Source: Candidatus Melainabacteria bacterium (GTDB taxonomy: Bacteria > Cyanobacteriota > Vampirovibrionia > Obscuribacterales > Obscuribacteraceae). Taken from it: a stretch of 64,000 nt of DNA. The position numbers and the translations under genes were made by a program. This document shows, in pieces, positions 26,000-34,745 of this stretch (position 1 is its first letter; the number at the start of each line of letters is the position of its first letter). The stretch is from contig PLXC01000119.1 in the NCBI GenBank assembly GCA_003151275.1, forward strand, positions 15,946 through 79,945, in the 5' to 3' direction. The notes beneath the pieces were generated by a model. It was not told where the DNA came from. It did no database searches and worked only from the letters and a program-made list of their open reading frames with translations.

Positions 26000-27670
26000 T
26001 TATCTACTGGTGGCAGAAGCCATGATATCTTGGATCTGGTTTTGAATGATTTCCGCTTGGAAGGAATCTTGCTTGCTCAGTGCTTCTGCAAGCATCGACC
26101 GCAGTGGGTCAATCTGTACTTGTGGATCCAATTTAGGATTGTTCTTGAGCGGATTTTCGTCGCTTTCCTTCCAGCTCTTGTTGAAGAGGTCTTGTCTCCA
26201 CTTTCTGTAATCTTCGTCGCGCATGACGCCGTCGTTTCTCGACCAACCGCCCTTGCCGCCTTGATCTTGACCGCGATCTGAACCACCTTGACCTTGACCA
26301 CGATCCGAGCCGCCTTGTCCGTTCTGATCGACGCGACCGGCATTTGACGGCAGCGTTGCGTTGTACAGGTCGCTAACGTTTACCCATTTGTTGTTTTCCG
26401 ATCCCCACTGATTGGTCATAAAGATCTTGGCAGGAGGACCAGCTTGATAGTCGCTGACGTTGACTACGTGCCAACCGCCGGAACCGCCATTATCGCCAGT
26501 GCCGCCAAAGAGCTTGTCGTTGGCGTTAACCATGATAATTGCAGGTGGTTTTCCGGAAGTAAGTGCGTCTGAGAATTCTTGGTAATTGTGAACTTTGGAA
26601 CTGCCGTCGGTGTTATTGGGACCACCCACTTCGGCATTTGAAATTATGTATTGACCTGTAAACCCTAAGTTCTTTCCTATTTCTGCCATCGCATCGGTAC
26701 TAAGTCCTGGTTGTCTCATCGGCTTGCCGTCTGGTCCGGGGACCTCCGTGCCGTTGGCAAACCTCAGTCGCTCACCCGTATCGGACTGCCCCGTCGGCGC
26801 TTCTTGTGAATAAAAGAGCGGTGGTTTTTGGTGCTGCCAGTAATCGTTAATCGTCGCCTGGTCGAAAATTTGGCTGGCGTAATCGCGTTTACCATCGGTA
26901 CGAGCATCACCAAAAGCTAGTTTGGATTCTGTGTCTTCCTTGAGACTGTTGGCGTCCAGCTTGATCATTTTGCCGTCTTTGGATGATTTGTACTCGCCAG
27001 TCAAACCAACTTCAGAGACAATGCGAGCTGCCTCTGCTGGATTGGTGATGTTCAGCCGACGCTCAAGGGTGGTGACGTTGCAGGTGTTGTGGAAGCCTTG
27101 ATCCAGCCCTGTTCTCAACGACGCGTTGTGCAAAATGCTGCCGGCCAATTGATTACGTTCATCGGGTTTCAAGTGAGAGGTGTTGTTCGGATTCTCTAAC
27201 AACTTGCTAGTCGAGTCGTAGATTTTGTTGACTTGCTCGGCTGTCAGAGGCGGTTTGCGATTTTCAATCGCCGTCATATCTTTTTGAACTTCGGCTGCTT
27301 GGTCAGGGGTCATACCCTGGGTCAAATGTTCAAGTCTGCCTTTTTGAGCTTGAATGTCAGCTGGATTGATCGGCGCGGCGTTGTCGGTGACCGCTCCGGT
27401 CTTATCTGCAATTGGTGCTTTACCATCGGTTGGCTGATTGTTTTCTCTGACTGCGCCGACTGCAAGAGGCGTAGCCAAATCTTTGTTTACGCCTTGTGGT
27501 CCGTAAATGTCACCGGTGAATTTGATCTGCCCGTTTTGGACAACGTTTGGATTCTCAGTTTGACGTGCATTCTGAGCTGTCGCCATGTCATGGTTGGTAA
27601 CCGCCAATGTGGAAGTGCCAGGATGGGCAGCCTCCTTGGGTTTGTCAAATTTTTCAGCGGTTTCTGCCAT
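26000..27670 (-). CDS. Papain-like (clan CA) cysteine peptidase candidate with long disordered regions
   Basis: 556 aa. Residues 1-110 are polar and repeat-poor with no signal peptide. The central region carries a papain/calpain-like constellation: oxyanion Gln and nucleophile in DQGFHNTCNV (Q191, C197, spacing six as in papain), His in GGWHVVNV (H401) and Asn in MTNQWGS (N420, compare NPWG of calpains). A Gly/Gln/Asp/Arg low-complexity repeat (GQGGSDRGQ units, about 445-475) precedes a charged C-terminus. The family was not recognised beyond these motifs. It forms a two-gene unit with the 187-aa gene. Peptidase activity is a prediction. Confidence 0.7.
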   Translation of the reverse strand: MAETAEKFDKPKEAAHPGTSTLAVTNHDMATAQNARQTENPNVVQNGQIKFTGDIYGPQGVNKDLATPLAVGAVRENNQPTDGKAPIADKTGAVTDNAAPINPADIQAQKGRLEHLTQGMTPDQAAEVQKDMTAIENRKPPLTAEQVNKIYDSTSKLLENPNNTSHLKPDERNQLAGSILHNASLRTGLDQGFHNTCNVTTLERRLNITNPAEAARIVSEVGLTGEYKSSKDGKMIKLDANSLKEDTESKLAFGDARTDGKRDYASQIFDQATINDYWQHQKPPLFYSQEAPTGQSDTGERLRFANGTEVPGPDGKPMRQPGLSTDAMAEIGKNLGFTGQYIISNAEVGGPNNTDGSSKVHNYQEFSDALTSGKPPAIIMVNANDKLFGGTGDNGGSGGWHVVNVSDYQAGPPAKIFMTNQWGSENNKWVNVSDLYNATLPSNAGRVDQNGQGGSDRGQGQGGSDRGQDQGGKGGWSRNDGVMRDEDYRKWRQDLFNKSWKESDENPLKNNPKLDPQVQIDPLRSMLAEALSKQDSFQAEIIQNQIQDIMASATSR

Positions 27671-28002
27671 GGGGTGACTATTACCGAGGATCCGAACCTA
27701 GAAGCGCAAAAAGCGAAGCTGGATGGATCAGTAAGAACTGGGCAAGCTTAGTAAGTTTATGGACACCGAAGTGACGTTATTTTGAATCCATATATGCGGG
27801 ATGTCAAGTTAACGACAACCTTTTTCGTCATTAATTCAAGCCAGCGCACTCGCTGCAGTATCCCATGCATCAAATTGAGCGACTCTGATTCTGCTCTGGA
27901 TTCAGGCAAGAACGGCTATGCGTGTGCTTGAGCAGCGGTATGCTTGTTTTTCGTCCATATAATCAGAACTACCAACACGGCTAAAAGAACTAACGAAGTG
28001 AT
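27671..28002. other. Intergenic region; hydrophobic in-frame extension after upstream stop
   Basis: 332 bases between the saccharopine-dehydrogenase-like gene and the papain-like gene, both on -. It probably holds the promoter of the latter. On the - strand, 28002-27916 continues the frame of the dehydrogenase past its TAA for 28 sense codons encoding one membrane-like helix (LVLLAVLVVLIIW) before TAG. No ATG or ribosome-binding site was seen for it. Confidence 0.4.
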
Positions 28003-29163
28003 TTATGTTGCAACGGGAGCGCGTTCAGTCATCGTCAATTTGATGCCGCGGCTCTCTAATTCAGTCAGAAACAATTTGACTGGAACGCTGGTCTCTTGTT
28101 TGAGCACGCCACGGTCTTTAATGTCTCCCCGAGCCATCATTTGGGCGATGATTGAGGCTGGAAAAGCTGTCATTCGCATCATCGCAGAGACTTTATCGGC
28201 TTGATCGTTGTAGTCAATGCATTCCCAAACTATCTGGATCGGCTGACGATCCTTTGTGCCTGTGACAGTGACTCGCACCAGCACCACATCTGGTTCATCT
28301 TGAGGCAAGGATTTAGTCAACAGATAGGAGAGTAAGTCACGTGGAGCTACTTTGCCTGAGGGCAAATCAACCGGTTCGGAGCTCATCAAACCAAGATGCT
28401 TGAGTAAAAACATCTGCTCACAGTGCCCTGGGTAGCGGATCGTTTTGTAATCCATATGCTGAATTTTTCCAGCATAAGTTTTGGGCAAGGTCGAGATCCC
28501 TCCAGACGTATTGAACGCCTCGAGTTTGCCAAATGGTTTAGGAAATTCGATCTCTTCAATGTCGGTAAGCGACGGAACTTGAAACTCTTTTCCATCTCTG
28601 ACAACAGTCACGTCTTCGACATATTCGTTCATCAGTCCGTCAATCGCAAACGATTGTGCGTATTTCAGAGGACCTTCTGGATCGACTGGCAGTCCGCCAA
28701 CGCGAATGCGCATCTCGTATAACTCGTCTAAACTGTCTGCTGCATTTACGGCCAGCATCGATACCATCCCTGGTGCCAGCCCGAGGTCAGGCATAATCGC
28801 AATTCCACGTTCTTTGGCTAGATCATCGAGCAAGAATTCTTTGGCCACCATCTCTTCGTTTCCACCCAGATCGCAGAAGTGCGTTCCAGCTTCGAGAGCC
28901 GCTTTGGCTAGATCATAATTGTGGTGATAGGTGACGCAACTAATGCAGGCGTCGCAACGAGACATCAGTTCCACGACTTCGTCGAACTTTTTTACGTCCA
29001 ATTCAACCGGAACAATTTTCGGGTCAGCCAGCAAATCAATTAGGGCTTGAACGCGCTTGATATCATAGTCGGCAACGATGACTTGCTCGACTTTGGGACT
29101 GCGAATCAAGTCAAAGACCGCGGCATAACCCATGCGGCCGGCTCCAAGCACTAGAAATTTCAC
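28003..29163 (-). CDS. Saccharopine dehydrogenase family oxidoreductase
   Basis: 386 aa. N-terminal Rossmann fold with LVLGAGRMG, then YHHNYDLAKAALEAGTHFCDLGG and PDLGLAPGMVSMLA, typical of the saccharopine dehydrogenase/lysine 6-dehydrogenase group. Relatives oxidise or reduce amino-acid C-N bonds with NAD(P). No signal peptide. It is the last gene of the RidA-ALDH-SDR set on the - strand (about 100 bases after the SDR), suggesting a role in degrading an amino-acid-derived compound. The exact substrate cannot be named. Confidence 0.85.
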   Translation of the reverse strand: MKFLVLGAGRMGYAAVFDLIRSPKVEQVIVADYDIKRVQALIDLLADPKIVPVELDVKKFDEVVELMSRCDACISCVTYHHNYDLAKAALEAGTHFCDLGGNEEMVAKEFLLDDLAKERGIAIMPDLGLAPGMVSMLAVNAADSLDELYEMRIRVGGLPVDPEGPLKYAQSFAIDGLMNEYVEDVTVVRDGKEFQVPSLTDIEEIEFPKPFGKLEAFNTSGGISTLPKTYAGKIQHMDYKTIRYPGHCEQMFLLKHLGLMSSEPVDLPSGKVAPRDLLSYLLTKSLPQDEPDVVLVRVTVTGTKDRQPIQIVWECIDYNDQADKVSAMMRMTAFPASIIAQMMARGDIKDRGVLKQETSVPVKLFLTELESRGIKLTMTERAPVAT

Positions 29164-29263
29164 TGCGGCTTCCTCTCGGTGGTTGCACGATGGCAGCTTA
29201 GATGGCTGCGCTGAAGCAAGATAATACCATCAGGAGGGCCCTGGGGGAGCTTGGCAATGCCTA

Positions 29264-30052
29264 TTAGTAGGTCGATCGGCGTTTGCCGCCATCGACGCAG
29301 ATCGTCGAGCCTGTAATGTACGAAGCCTGGTCTGAGCAAAGAAAAACTGCAGCCGCCGCGAATTCTTCCGGAGTGCCCAGTCTTCCTGCTGGGATTGGCT
29401 TCAAATAGTCAGCCATATACTCCTCTTCTGTCTGCCCAGTTTTTTCGCGGCGGGTGCGAATTAGGCTTTCAATTCGTCCAGTCCAAATCGCGCCTGGTGC
29501 CAGGCAGTTAACGGTGACGTTGTGTTTTGCCACTTCGTCGGCGAGAGTTTTCAGCATTGAAGTGACGGCAGATCGCATGGCATTGGAAATTGCCAGACCG
29601 CTTATAGGTTCCATTACAGACAAAGAAGTGACGCACAAAATTCGACCCCAGCCTTTGTCTTTCATCTGCGGCAGGAATGCTTTATTCAGTTCCGCGACGG
29701 CAGGGAAGAGTTGCTGAAAGCCTGCTTGCCAGTCCTCATGAGATGTTGTTTCCACAGTGGTTGGTTTGGGCCCGCCGGTATTGTGCACGAGGATATCTAC
29801 TCCTCCTGATGCCTGAGCAATCGCGATCAACTTTGCGCGATCTTCTGATGTTGACAAATCACTGACAACAACAATTGGTTTTAAGCCAGTTTTTGTTGCG
29901 ATCTCGCTGGCCACTACGGCAAGTTCGTCGGCACTTCTTGCGCAAATAATGAGTTCGACACCTTCGTCAGCTAAAGCAAGTGCTATAGCCCGTCCGAGAC
30001 CCTTTGACGCCGCGCATACCAGTCCCTTTTTGCCCTTGATTTTCAATTCCAA
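29264..30052 (-). CDS. SDR family oxidoreductase with altered catalytic residues
   Basis: 262 aa. Rossmann motifs are close to classical SDRs (ASKGLGRAIA, NTGG in place of NNAG, CVDGG near the end). The catalytic YxxxK segment is replaced: the aligned stretch reads SNAMRSAV, giving Ser for Tyr and Arg for Lys. Such a pattern is known in an FabG-like SDR subgroup with an imperfect catalytic tetrad, so this may be a conserved variant rather than a dead gene. It begins 13 bases after the aldehyde dehydrogenase stop, in the same operon. Confidence 0.85.
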   Translation of the reverse strand: MELKIKGKKGLVCAASKGLGRAIALALADEGVELIICARSADELAVVASEIATKTGLKPIVVVSDLSTSEDRAKLIAIAQASGGVDILVHNTGGPKPTTVETTSHEDWQAGFQQLFPAVAELNKAFLPQMKDKGWGRILCVTSLSVMEPISGLAISNAMRSAVTSMLKTLADEVAKHNVTVNCLAPGAIWTGRIESLIRTRREKTGQTEEEYMADYLKPIPAGRLGTPEEFAAAAVFLCSDQASYITGSTICVDGGKRRSTY

Positions 30053-30065
30053 AGTCTTTCACCGT

Positions 30066-31538
30066 CTATTTGTTTTTGTATTTGTAAGTGATGGTTTTAG
30101 TCTGGGAAAAGAAATCGAGGCTGTAACGACCTCCTTCCCTGCCCAATCCGGAAGACTTTTGGCCGCCGAACGGAGCCCGAAGCTCGCGAACAAACCAGCA
30201 GTTTACCCACACCATTCCTGATCTTAGTTTTGTAGATACTCGATGGCAGCGGTCCACGTCGCTGCTCCATACGCTCGCTGAAAGTCCGTAGGGAGTGCTG
30301 TTTGTCATATTAATTACTTCTTCTTCGCTTTTAAATGGAATTACAGGCAGTGCAGGGCCGAAGATTTCTTCCTGGCAAAATCGCGAGTTGAATGGCAAAT
30401 CGGTGAAAACGGATGGCGTGAGGAAATTTCCATTAGGTAATTCAGCCAGCCTAGTTCCGCCGGTCAGTAATTTACCTTCTCTCTTGCCTATCTCTAGGTA
30501 GCCTTCGACTTTGTGCAAATGTTCTTTGCTGATCAACGCTCCCATCTGTGTCTTTGGATCAAGCGGATGACCAACTTTTATTTGCTGCACTTTTTTGACA
30601 AGTCGTTCGACGAACTCTGAATAGACTTTGTCTTCCACAAATAGTCTTGAACCGGCCAAACAGATCTCGCCTTGATTGCGGAACGCCGCTCGTACTGATG
30701 TCGTCAGTGCATCCTCGAGATCCGCGTCAGCAAAAACTATGTTGGCACCTTTTCCGCCCAATTCAAAAGAAAGCTTTTTCAAAGTTTGTGCGCCCGCCGC
30801 CATAATCGCTTTGCCGGTAGAAGTCTCACCGGTGAATGAAATGCTGTCGACGAGTGGATGTCGAGTTAACGCTTCCCCTGCACCATTTGCGCCCAGTCCA
30901 TGCACAATGTTAAAAACGCCTTTCGGCAATCCGGCTTCTTGAACAATCTCGGCGAAGAGTGTGGCACTGTAAGGTGTCCACTCGGCTGGCTTAAGAATGC
31001 AAGTGTTGCCCATGGCCAGGCATGGTGCGATTTTCCAGGTGGCTAGATAAAGGGGAAGATTCCACGGCGTGATCAATCCGCAAACACCAAGTGGTTCGCG
31101 CACAGCCATATGTCTCTCATATTCTCCAACTGAGAATAAATCCTCGTGCACACTTTGGGCATAGTCCGCAAAGAAGTGGAAGTTATAGGCGGAGCGAGGG
31201 ATGTCGCCTTCGAGACTTTCACTGATCGGTTTGCCAGAGTCCATCGATTCTGCTCTAGCGAGCACTTCTTTTTTTGCCAGAATTAAGTCCCCGATCTTTC
31301 GCAAGATGTCGCAGCGTTCCCTAATCGACATGTGAGGCCAGGGACCTGTCTCGAACGCCTGACGAGCGGCTTTCGCGGCCCGGTCGATATCATCGGCGGT
31401 GCCAAGCGCAACTGTCGCAATCACTTCATTGGTGGCAGGATTAATTGTGTCGAAGGTCTCTCCGGATGATCCTGCTGAAAATTCTCCACCGATAAAGTGA
31501 TTCAGTTGCAGTGTTTTTGCGCGAACTTCAGTCTTCAT
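30066..31538 (-). CDS. Aldehyde dehydrogenase, aminomuconate/hydroxymuconate semialdehyde dehydrogenase-like
   Basis: 490 aa from ATG 31538; a longer frame to 31688 overlaps ridA and lacks homology. ALDH motifs: TPWNLPL (oxyanion Asn), FELGGKGAN (general-base Glu) and NQGEICLAGSR (nucleophile Cys). The segment VNCWFVRELRAPFGGQKSSGLGREGG resembles the signature of 2-aminomuconic and 2-hydroxymuconic semialdehyde dehydrogenases (NCW..RDLR.PFGG). It would oxidise a semialdehyde to an acid with NAD. The RidA-family gene directly upstream recalls aminomuconate deaminase, strengthening that reading. Confidence 0.9.
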   Translation of the reverse strand: MKTEVRAKTLQLNHFIGGEFSAGSSGETFDTINPATNEVIATVALGTADDIDRAAKAARQAFETGPWPHMSIRERCDILRKIGDLILAKKEVLARAESMDSGKPISESLEGDIPRSAYNFHFFADYAQSVHEDLFSVGEYERHMAVREPLGVCGLITPWNLPLYLATWKIAPCLAMGNTCILKPAEWTPYSATLFAEIVQEAGLPKGVFNIVHGLGANGAGEALTRHPLVDSISFTGETSTGKAIMAAGAQTLKKLSFELGGKGANIVFADADLEDALTTSVRAAFRNQGEICLAGSRLFVEDKVYSEFVERLVKKVQQIKVGHPLDPKTQMGALISKEHLHKVEGYLEIGKREGKLLTGGTRLAELPNGNFLTPSVFTDLPFNSRFCQEEIFGPALPVIPFKSEEEVINMTNSTPYGLSASVWSSDVDRCHRVSTKLRSGMVWVNCWFVRELRAPFGGQKSSGLGREGGRYSLDFFSQTKTITYKYKNK

Positions 31539-31998
31539 GCTCCGTCCTCTTGTTTGGTTGAATGGCAATGGCTTTAATTTCGATGAAGTTATTTCCTGGC
31601 AAATCCGCAACTTGGACAGTGGTTCGGGCGGGCGGGTTGTCGAAGCAAAAATATTTGGAATAAACAGCGTTGTATTTGGCAAAATCATTCATGTCTTTTA
31701 GGAAGACAGTGACATCAACTACGTCTGTGATTGCGCAATCGGCTGCTTCTAAAACGACAATCATATTTTCGAGCACGGCAGCCGTTTGAACTTGGATTTC
31801 GTAGGACGAAACCAAACCTTGATTATCTAAAATAACACCTGCCTCTTTTCCTGTTTTTGGATCCCGCGCTCCTTGTCCAGCCAGAAAAACGAGACCACCT
31901 GCCTTGACTGCGTGAGAATAGGATCCCAGTGGTCTGGGCGCTTTACCCTGCTCAATATTAATTGCCGTGTGCTTGTCGGCCTGATTTCTCTGGCTCAT
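31528..31998 (-). CDS. RidA family protein (enamine/imine or aminomuconate deaminase-like)
   Basis: 156 aa from ATG 31998, chosen because GGAG lies five bases upstream; an in-frame start at 32019 is less likely. YjgF/YER057c/UK114 motifs: APRPLGSYSHAV, VFLAGQGA, MIVVLEAA, and PPARTTVQVADLPG with the conserved Arg and the C-terminal IEIKAIAI. RidA proteins hydrolyse reactive enamines, and one branch is 2-aminomuconate deaminase. At about 156 aa it is longer than RidA itself (~128). Its stop overlaps the ALDH start. First gene of the catabolic cluster. Confidence 0.88.
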   Translation of the reverse strand: MSQRNQADKHTAINIEQGKAPRPLGSYSHAVKAGGLVFLAGQGARDPKTGKEAGVILDNQGLVSSYEIQVQTAAVLENMIVVLEAADCAITDVVDVTVFLKDMNDFAKYNAVYSKYFCFDNPPARTTVQVADLPGNNFIEIKAIAIQPNKRTEHED

Positions 31999-32297
31999 AA
32001 AACTCCTGGCAGTCGCCAAATGTAGTGGTTAATAGTAATCTTTTTCGCCCATTTATAGACCGGAACGCCGTGTAAGTATTTGAGCAGCAGCTATAACCGC
32101 TGGTCCTGTGGTTAGGGTTGTGGCAGCCTCTCGGGAGGTGGCTATTATAGCGGATGGGTTTAGTCCCTCCGCCAACCTGGCCGCCTTCTCGCTCGCTACT
32201 GGACGTCTCTGATGTAACCGAACCGAAGTGACTCGGATTGACTCATCAGCTACTAGATGCAGCCGAAATTTAGCTATGTGATTTACTTTGCCGTTAG

Positions 32298-33053
32298 TTA
32301 TGGAGTGCTAGGTCCACTACCGGTGCCGTCTGGAAAACCTTTGGGAAATTCACCGGGAGCACCTCTGCGTCCACCGGGAAGACCTGGTTGACTCTCTGTG
32401 GTCTGATTAGTTGCGCCTGGCATGCCGTCTCTAAGTCTGTGATGATGTCCCCCTAAAGGTCCACCAGGTCCGCCAAGTGCACCCGGACTGGCCGGTCCAT
32501 CGGGACCGCCAGCTCGACCACCCGGTCCACTAAGCGCGTTCGCGCCGCCCAACGCACCACCGCCGGCTTGCCCGCCGCCCATCCGCTGAGCCCGTCGCTC
32601 CGCCCTGAAAGCTTGAAATTTAGCCTTTTCGTTTTCATCGAGCTGTCCATCGCCATTGGTATCAAATCGCTTCAACATTCGTTGTCGGCGTTCTTCGCGT
32701 TTGGCCGGATCCATCCCCGATTTGCCATTACCTTTACCGGTTGCATCAACACCTGCACCCGTCGGTCCAGCTCCTGCTCCAATTGCTGATCCCGCGCCAG
32801 TGCCATTAGCAGCTCCAAGGGGTGCGCCGCCAGCACCACCGCCTTTCCATCGATGTCCGCCACCCGGTCGTCCAGCATTACCACCGGCTGGGGCTGGAGT
32901 TGAACCTGGCTGTCCACTATTGACGGTATCGACAAGGTTTTGCAGGCCGCGATAGTTGCTGTTTGTGGCGCTTGGACTGGCGCCCTGTGAGAACGCCGGA
33001 GCACAACTCAATACGATGCTCGCGCCCCCGACTAACAATCTCAACTTGTTCAT
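32298..33053 (-). CDS. Exported Gly/Pro-rich EF-hand protein
   Basis: About 251 aa from ATG 33053, preferred since GGGGGA lies seven bases upstream and a signal peptide follows (MNKLRLLVGGAS...SQG); an ATG at 33068 is alternative. The body is low complexity, rich in Gly, Ala, Pro and Ser (many GGA, GPG tracts). One EF-hand loop DTNGDGQLDENE lies near the middle, flanked by Arg-rich helices, suggesting calcium binding outside the cytoplasm. Collagen-like G/P repeats continue to the C-terminus. Function unknown. Confidence 0.75.
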   Translation of the reverse strand: MNKLRLLVGGASIVLSCAPAFSQGASPSATNSNYRGLQNLVDTVNSGQPGSTPAPAGGNAGRPGGGHRWKGGGAGGAPLGAANGTGAGSAIGAGAGPTGAGVDATGKGNGKSGMDPAKREERRQRMLKRFDTNGDGQLDENEKAKFQAFRAERRAQRMGGGQAGGGALGGANALSGPGGRAGGPDGPASPGALGGPGGPLGGHHHRLRDGMPGATNQTTESQPGLPGGRRGAPGEFPKGFPDGTGSGPSTP

Positions 33054-33078
33054 TAAGTCATCCCCCATTCGCAGCTGC

Positions 33079-33183
33079 CTATTCCAACCTTTGAAAAACG
33101 ATTACTGTAACCCAGGTCACGGTGAGCAGGGCTCCAGTGGAGAAGATGGCAGTAATCAATTCAGCGTGGCTCATTTGTTTCAT
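33079..33183 (-). CDS. Small single-helix membrane peptide (34 aa)
   Basis: ATG at 33183 (or ATG at 33174, which sits better with the upstream AGG) opens a frame ending at TAG 33079. The peptide starts MKQMSHAELITAIF and forms one hydrophobic helix (STGALLTVTWVTVIVF) with a charged tail QRLE. It is 25 bases upstream of the EF-hand gene start on the same strand and could be its first cistron. No family recognised; this size class is usually missed. Confidence 0.4.
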   Translation of the reverse strand: MKQMSHAELITAIFSTGALLTVTWVTVIVFQRLE

Positions 33184-33402
33184 ACCTGCGTGTATATCTA
33201 ATTAACGGCGGCAGGAGCAAAAAAGTTCAAGGAATTGATGAAATTAACGAAAATCTTTTCGGTCAGTCTTATAAGGAGTCCGCCAACTTGAAAATCTGGA
33301 GCAGGCTACTTTGCCACTAAAAATTGCGCCTGTACTGGTGCTAACCAAAATCATGCGCGGCAAAATGCCTCTGTCCAGCATTAATTGCACCAGACGCGGT
33401 GC

Positions 33403-34506
33403 TTAATGCTTCGGCTCTTTTTTCAGTTTTTCTTTGACGAGATAATAAGTACGTGGAAAGTTAGTCGGCATAGACTGAGTGTTCTTCCCTTGTCCACCAA
33501 GAATTGCGGCGATAAGTTCGGCACAGGTTTCTGTTTGGCCGACGTCCGACTTTAAATATGACTTTAGACTGTCACGGTTATCACCAGGCACCTTCTCAGC
33601 ATCCTGCTCCCATGCCCTCTTCATCTCTGGCATTGTTGAAATTTTCAAAATGTCATCCAGCACTCGCCCACATTGGTTAAAAAATGCTGCTTCAATGTCC
33701 TTTGGACTGCACGCCTCGGAAGCGTTTGTCTCTCCATCGGTTGTTTGCTGGCAAACATAAATTTCACGACCGAATGTGCGCCCAAGGTCAGAGCCCATAG
33801 TTGTCCCATCGTCTCTTTTGAGAATCTTATACTCGGGGAATTTGTCAATCAGGTTAGGAACCACAAAGACGGAAGCATTATTCTCGTCTAGCAAGTGCTG
33901 AATTCGAGGCGGTAACTTGGCAATCGCCTTATTGATAGTTTGAACTGTCTCTTTTTTCACAGCTGGGTGGCCATCTCTAGGTGCAATCACCGCCACCTTG
34001 TCCTTAAAGGTTTTGACCGGCGGTAACGTATCCTCTGACTTCGTTGCTTCTCCCGGTGGGGGAGGCAGTGTGTTCTCACCCGGTGGAGGGGGCAGTGTCT
34101 TCCCAGTCGGTGGTGGCGCGAGTATCTTTGCTGTTGCTACTGACTTGGGCGGTGGCTGTAGGTTATTTTGAGGGTCCAACTTCTTTATGAAACCAGCAGC
34201 CATAGCTGCTTCTGGACTATCTAGGTATGTACCCATGACGACTTTGTATGTTTGAATAGCTTCGAAGGTTTGACCAGTGGCGTAAAAACAGTGACCCCTG
34301 TAGAGCCAGTTCTCAACTTTAATACTTCCAAGCTGAATTGATTTCCAAAAATAATCTCCAGCTTCCTTGTACCGCCTTTGCTTGTATAACGCGAGACCGA
34401 TTGCAGTAGCACGATCTGGATCGTCTGCGGCCAAGACCGGCATCGCCTGTAACGCGATTATCCAGATGATCGCCAGGCTCAAAGCTGACTTCAATTTATA
34501 CGCCAT
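33403..34506 (-). CDS. Exported TPR protein with degenerate lethal-factor-like domain
   Basis: 367 aa. Signal peptide (about 1-26, ending VLA), two TPR-like helices pairs (30-110), a Pro-rich linker (PPPPGENTLPPPPGE, 128-160) and a C-terminal domain (about 170-365). That domain reads like the ATLF/M34 fold seen in anthrax lethal factor relatives (TFGREIYVC strand, then a helix, then an ETCAELIAAILGG helix), but the zinc motif HExxH is replaced by NQCGR (277-281). If the assignment is right, it is a non-catalytic version. A small hairpin (33387-33402) follows the stop. Confidence 0.65.
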   Translation of the reverse strand: MAYKLKSALSLAIIWIIALQAMPVLAADDPDRATAIGLALYKQRRYKEAGDYFWKSIQLGSIKVENWLYRGHCFYATGQTFEAIQTYKVVMGTYLDSPEAAMAAGFIKKLDPQNNLQPPPKSVATAKILAPPPTGKTLPPPPGENTLPPPPGEATKSEDTLPPVKTFKDKVAVIAPRDGHPAVKKETVQTINKAIAKLPPRIQHLLDENNASVFVVPNLIDKFPEYKILKRDDGTTMGSDLGRTFGREIYVCQQTTDGETNASEACSPKDIEAAFFNQCGRVLDDILKISTMPEMKRAWEQDAEKVPGDNRDSLKSYLKSDVGQTETCAELIAAILGGQGKNTQSMPTNFPRTYYLVKEKLKKEPKH

Positions 34507-34745
34507 ATAGTTTCCAATCGTTGATCACTCATAACCGATTATACCCATGCCAGCACTGACCAATTTTTACAAACATTCTCAGTTAGGTTATTGTCCATTT
34601 GGACGTTTGCCATGCTGCTTGGTGTAACGACGACTAAAGATGAATTGATGCCATCAGTAAGAGTTTGAGTTTTCATCCATTGGAGTTTTACCCTATCCGG
34701 CATGGTTTTGCCATTTGGAAAGCTTGAGGATCCGATAAGTGATTA

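Noticed and set aside
31539..31688. 50-residue N-terminal extension of the aldehyde dehydrogenase
   Set aside because: It overlaps the RidA gene in another frame and has no homology; ATG 31538 fits the family start.
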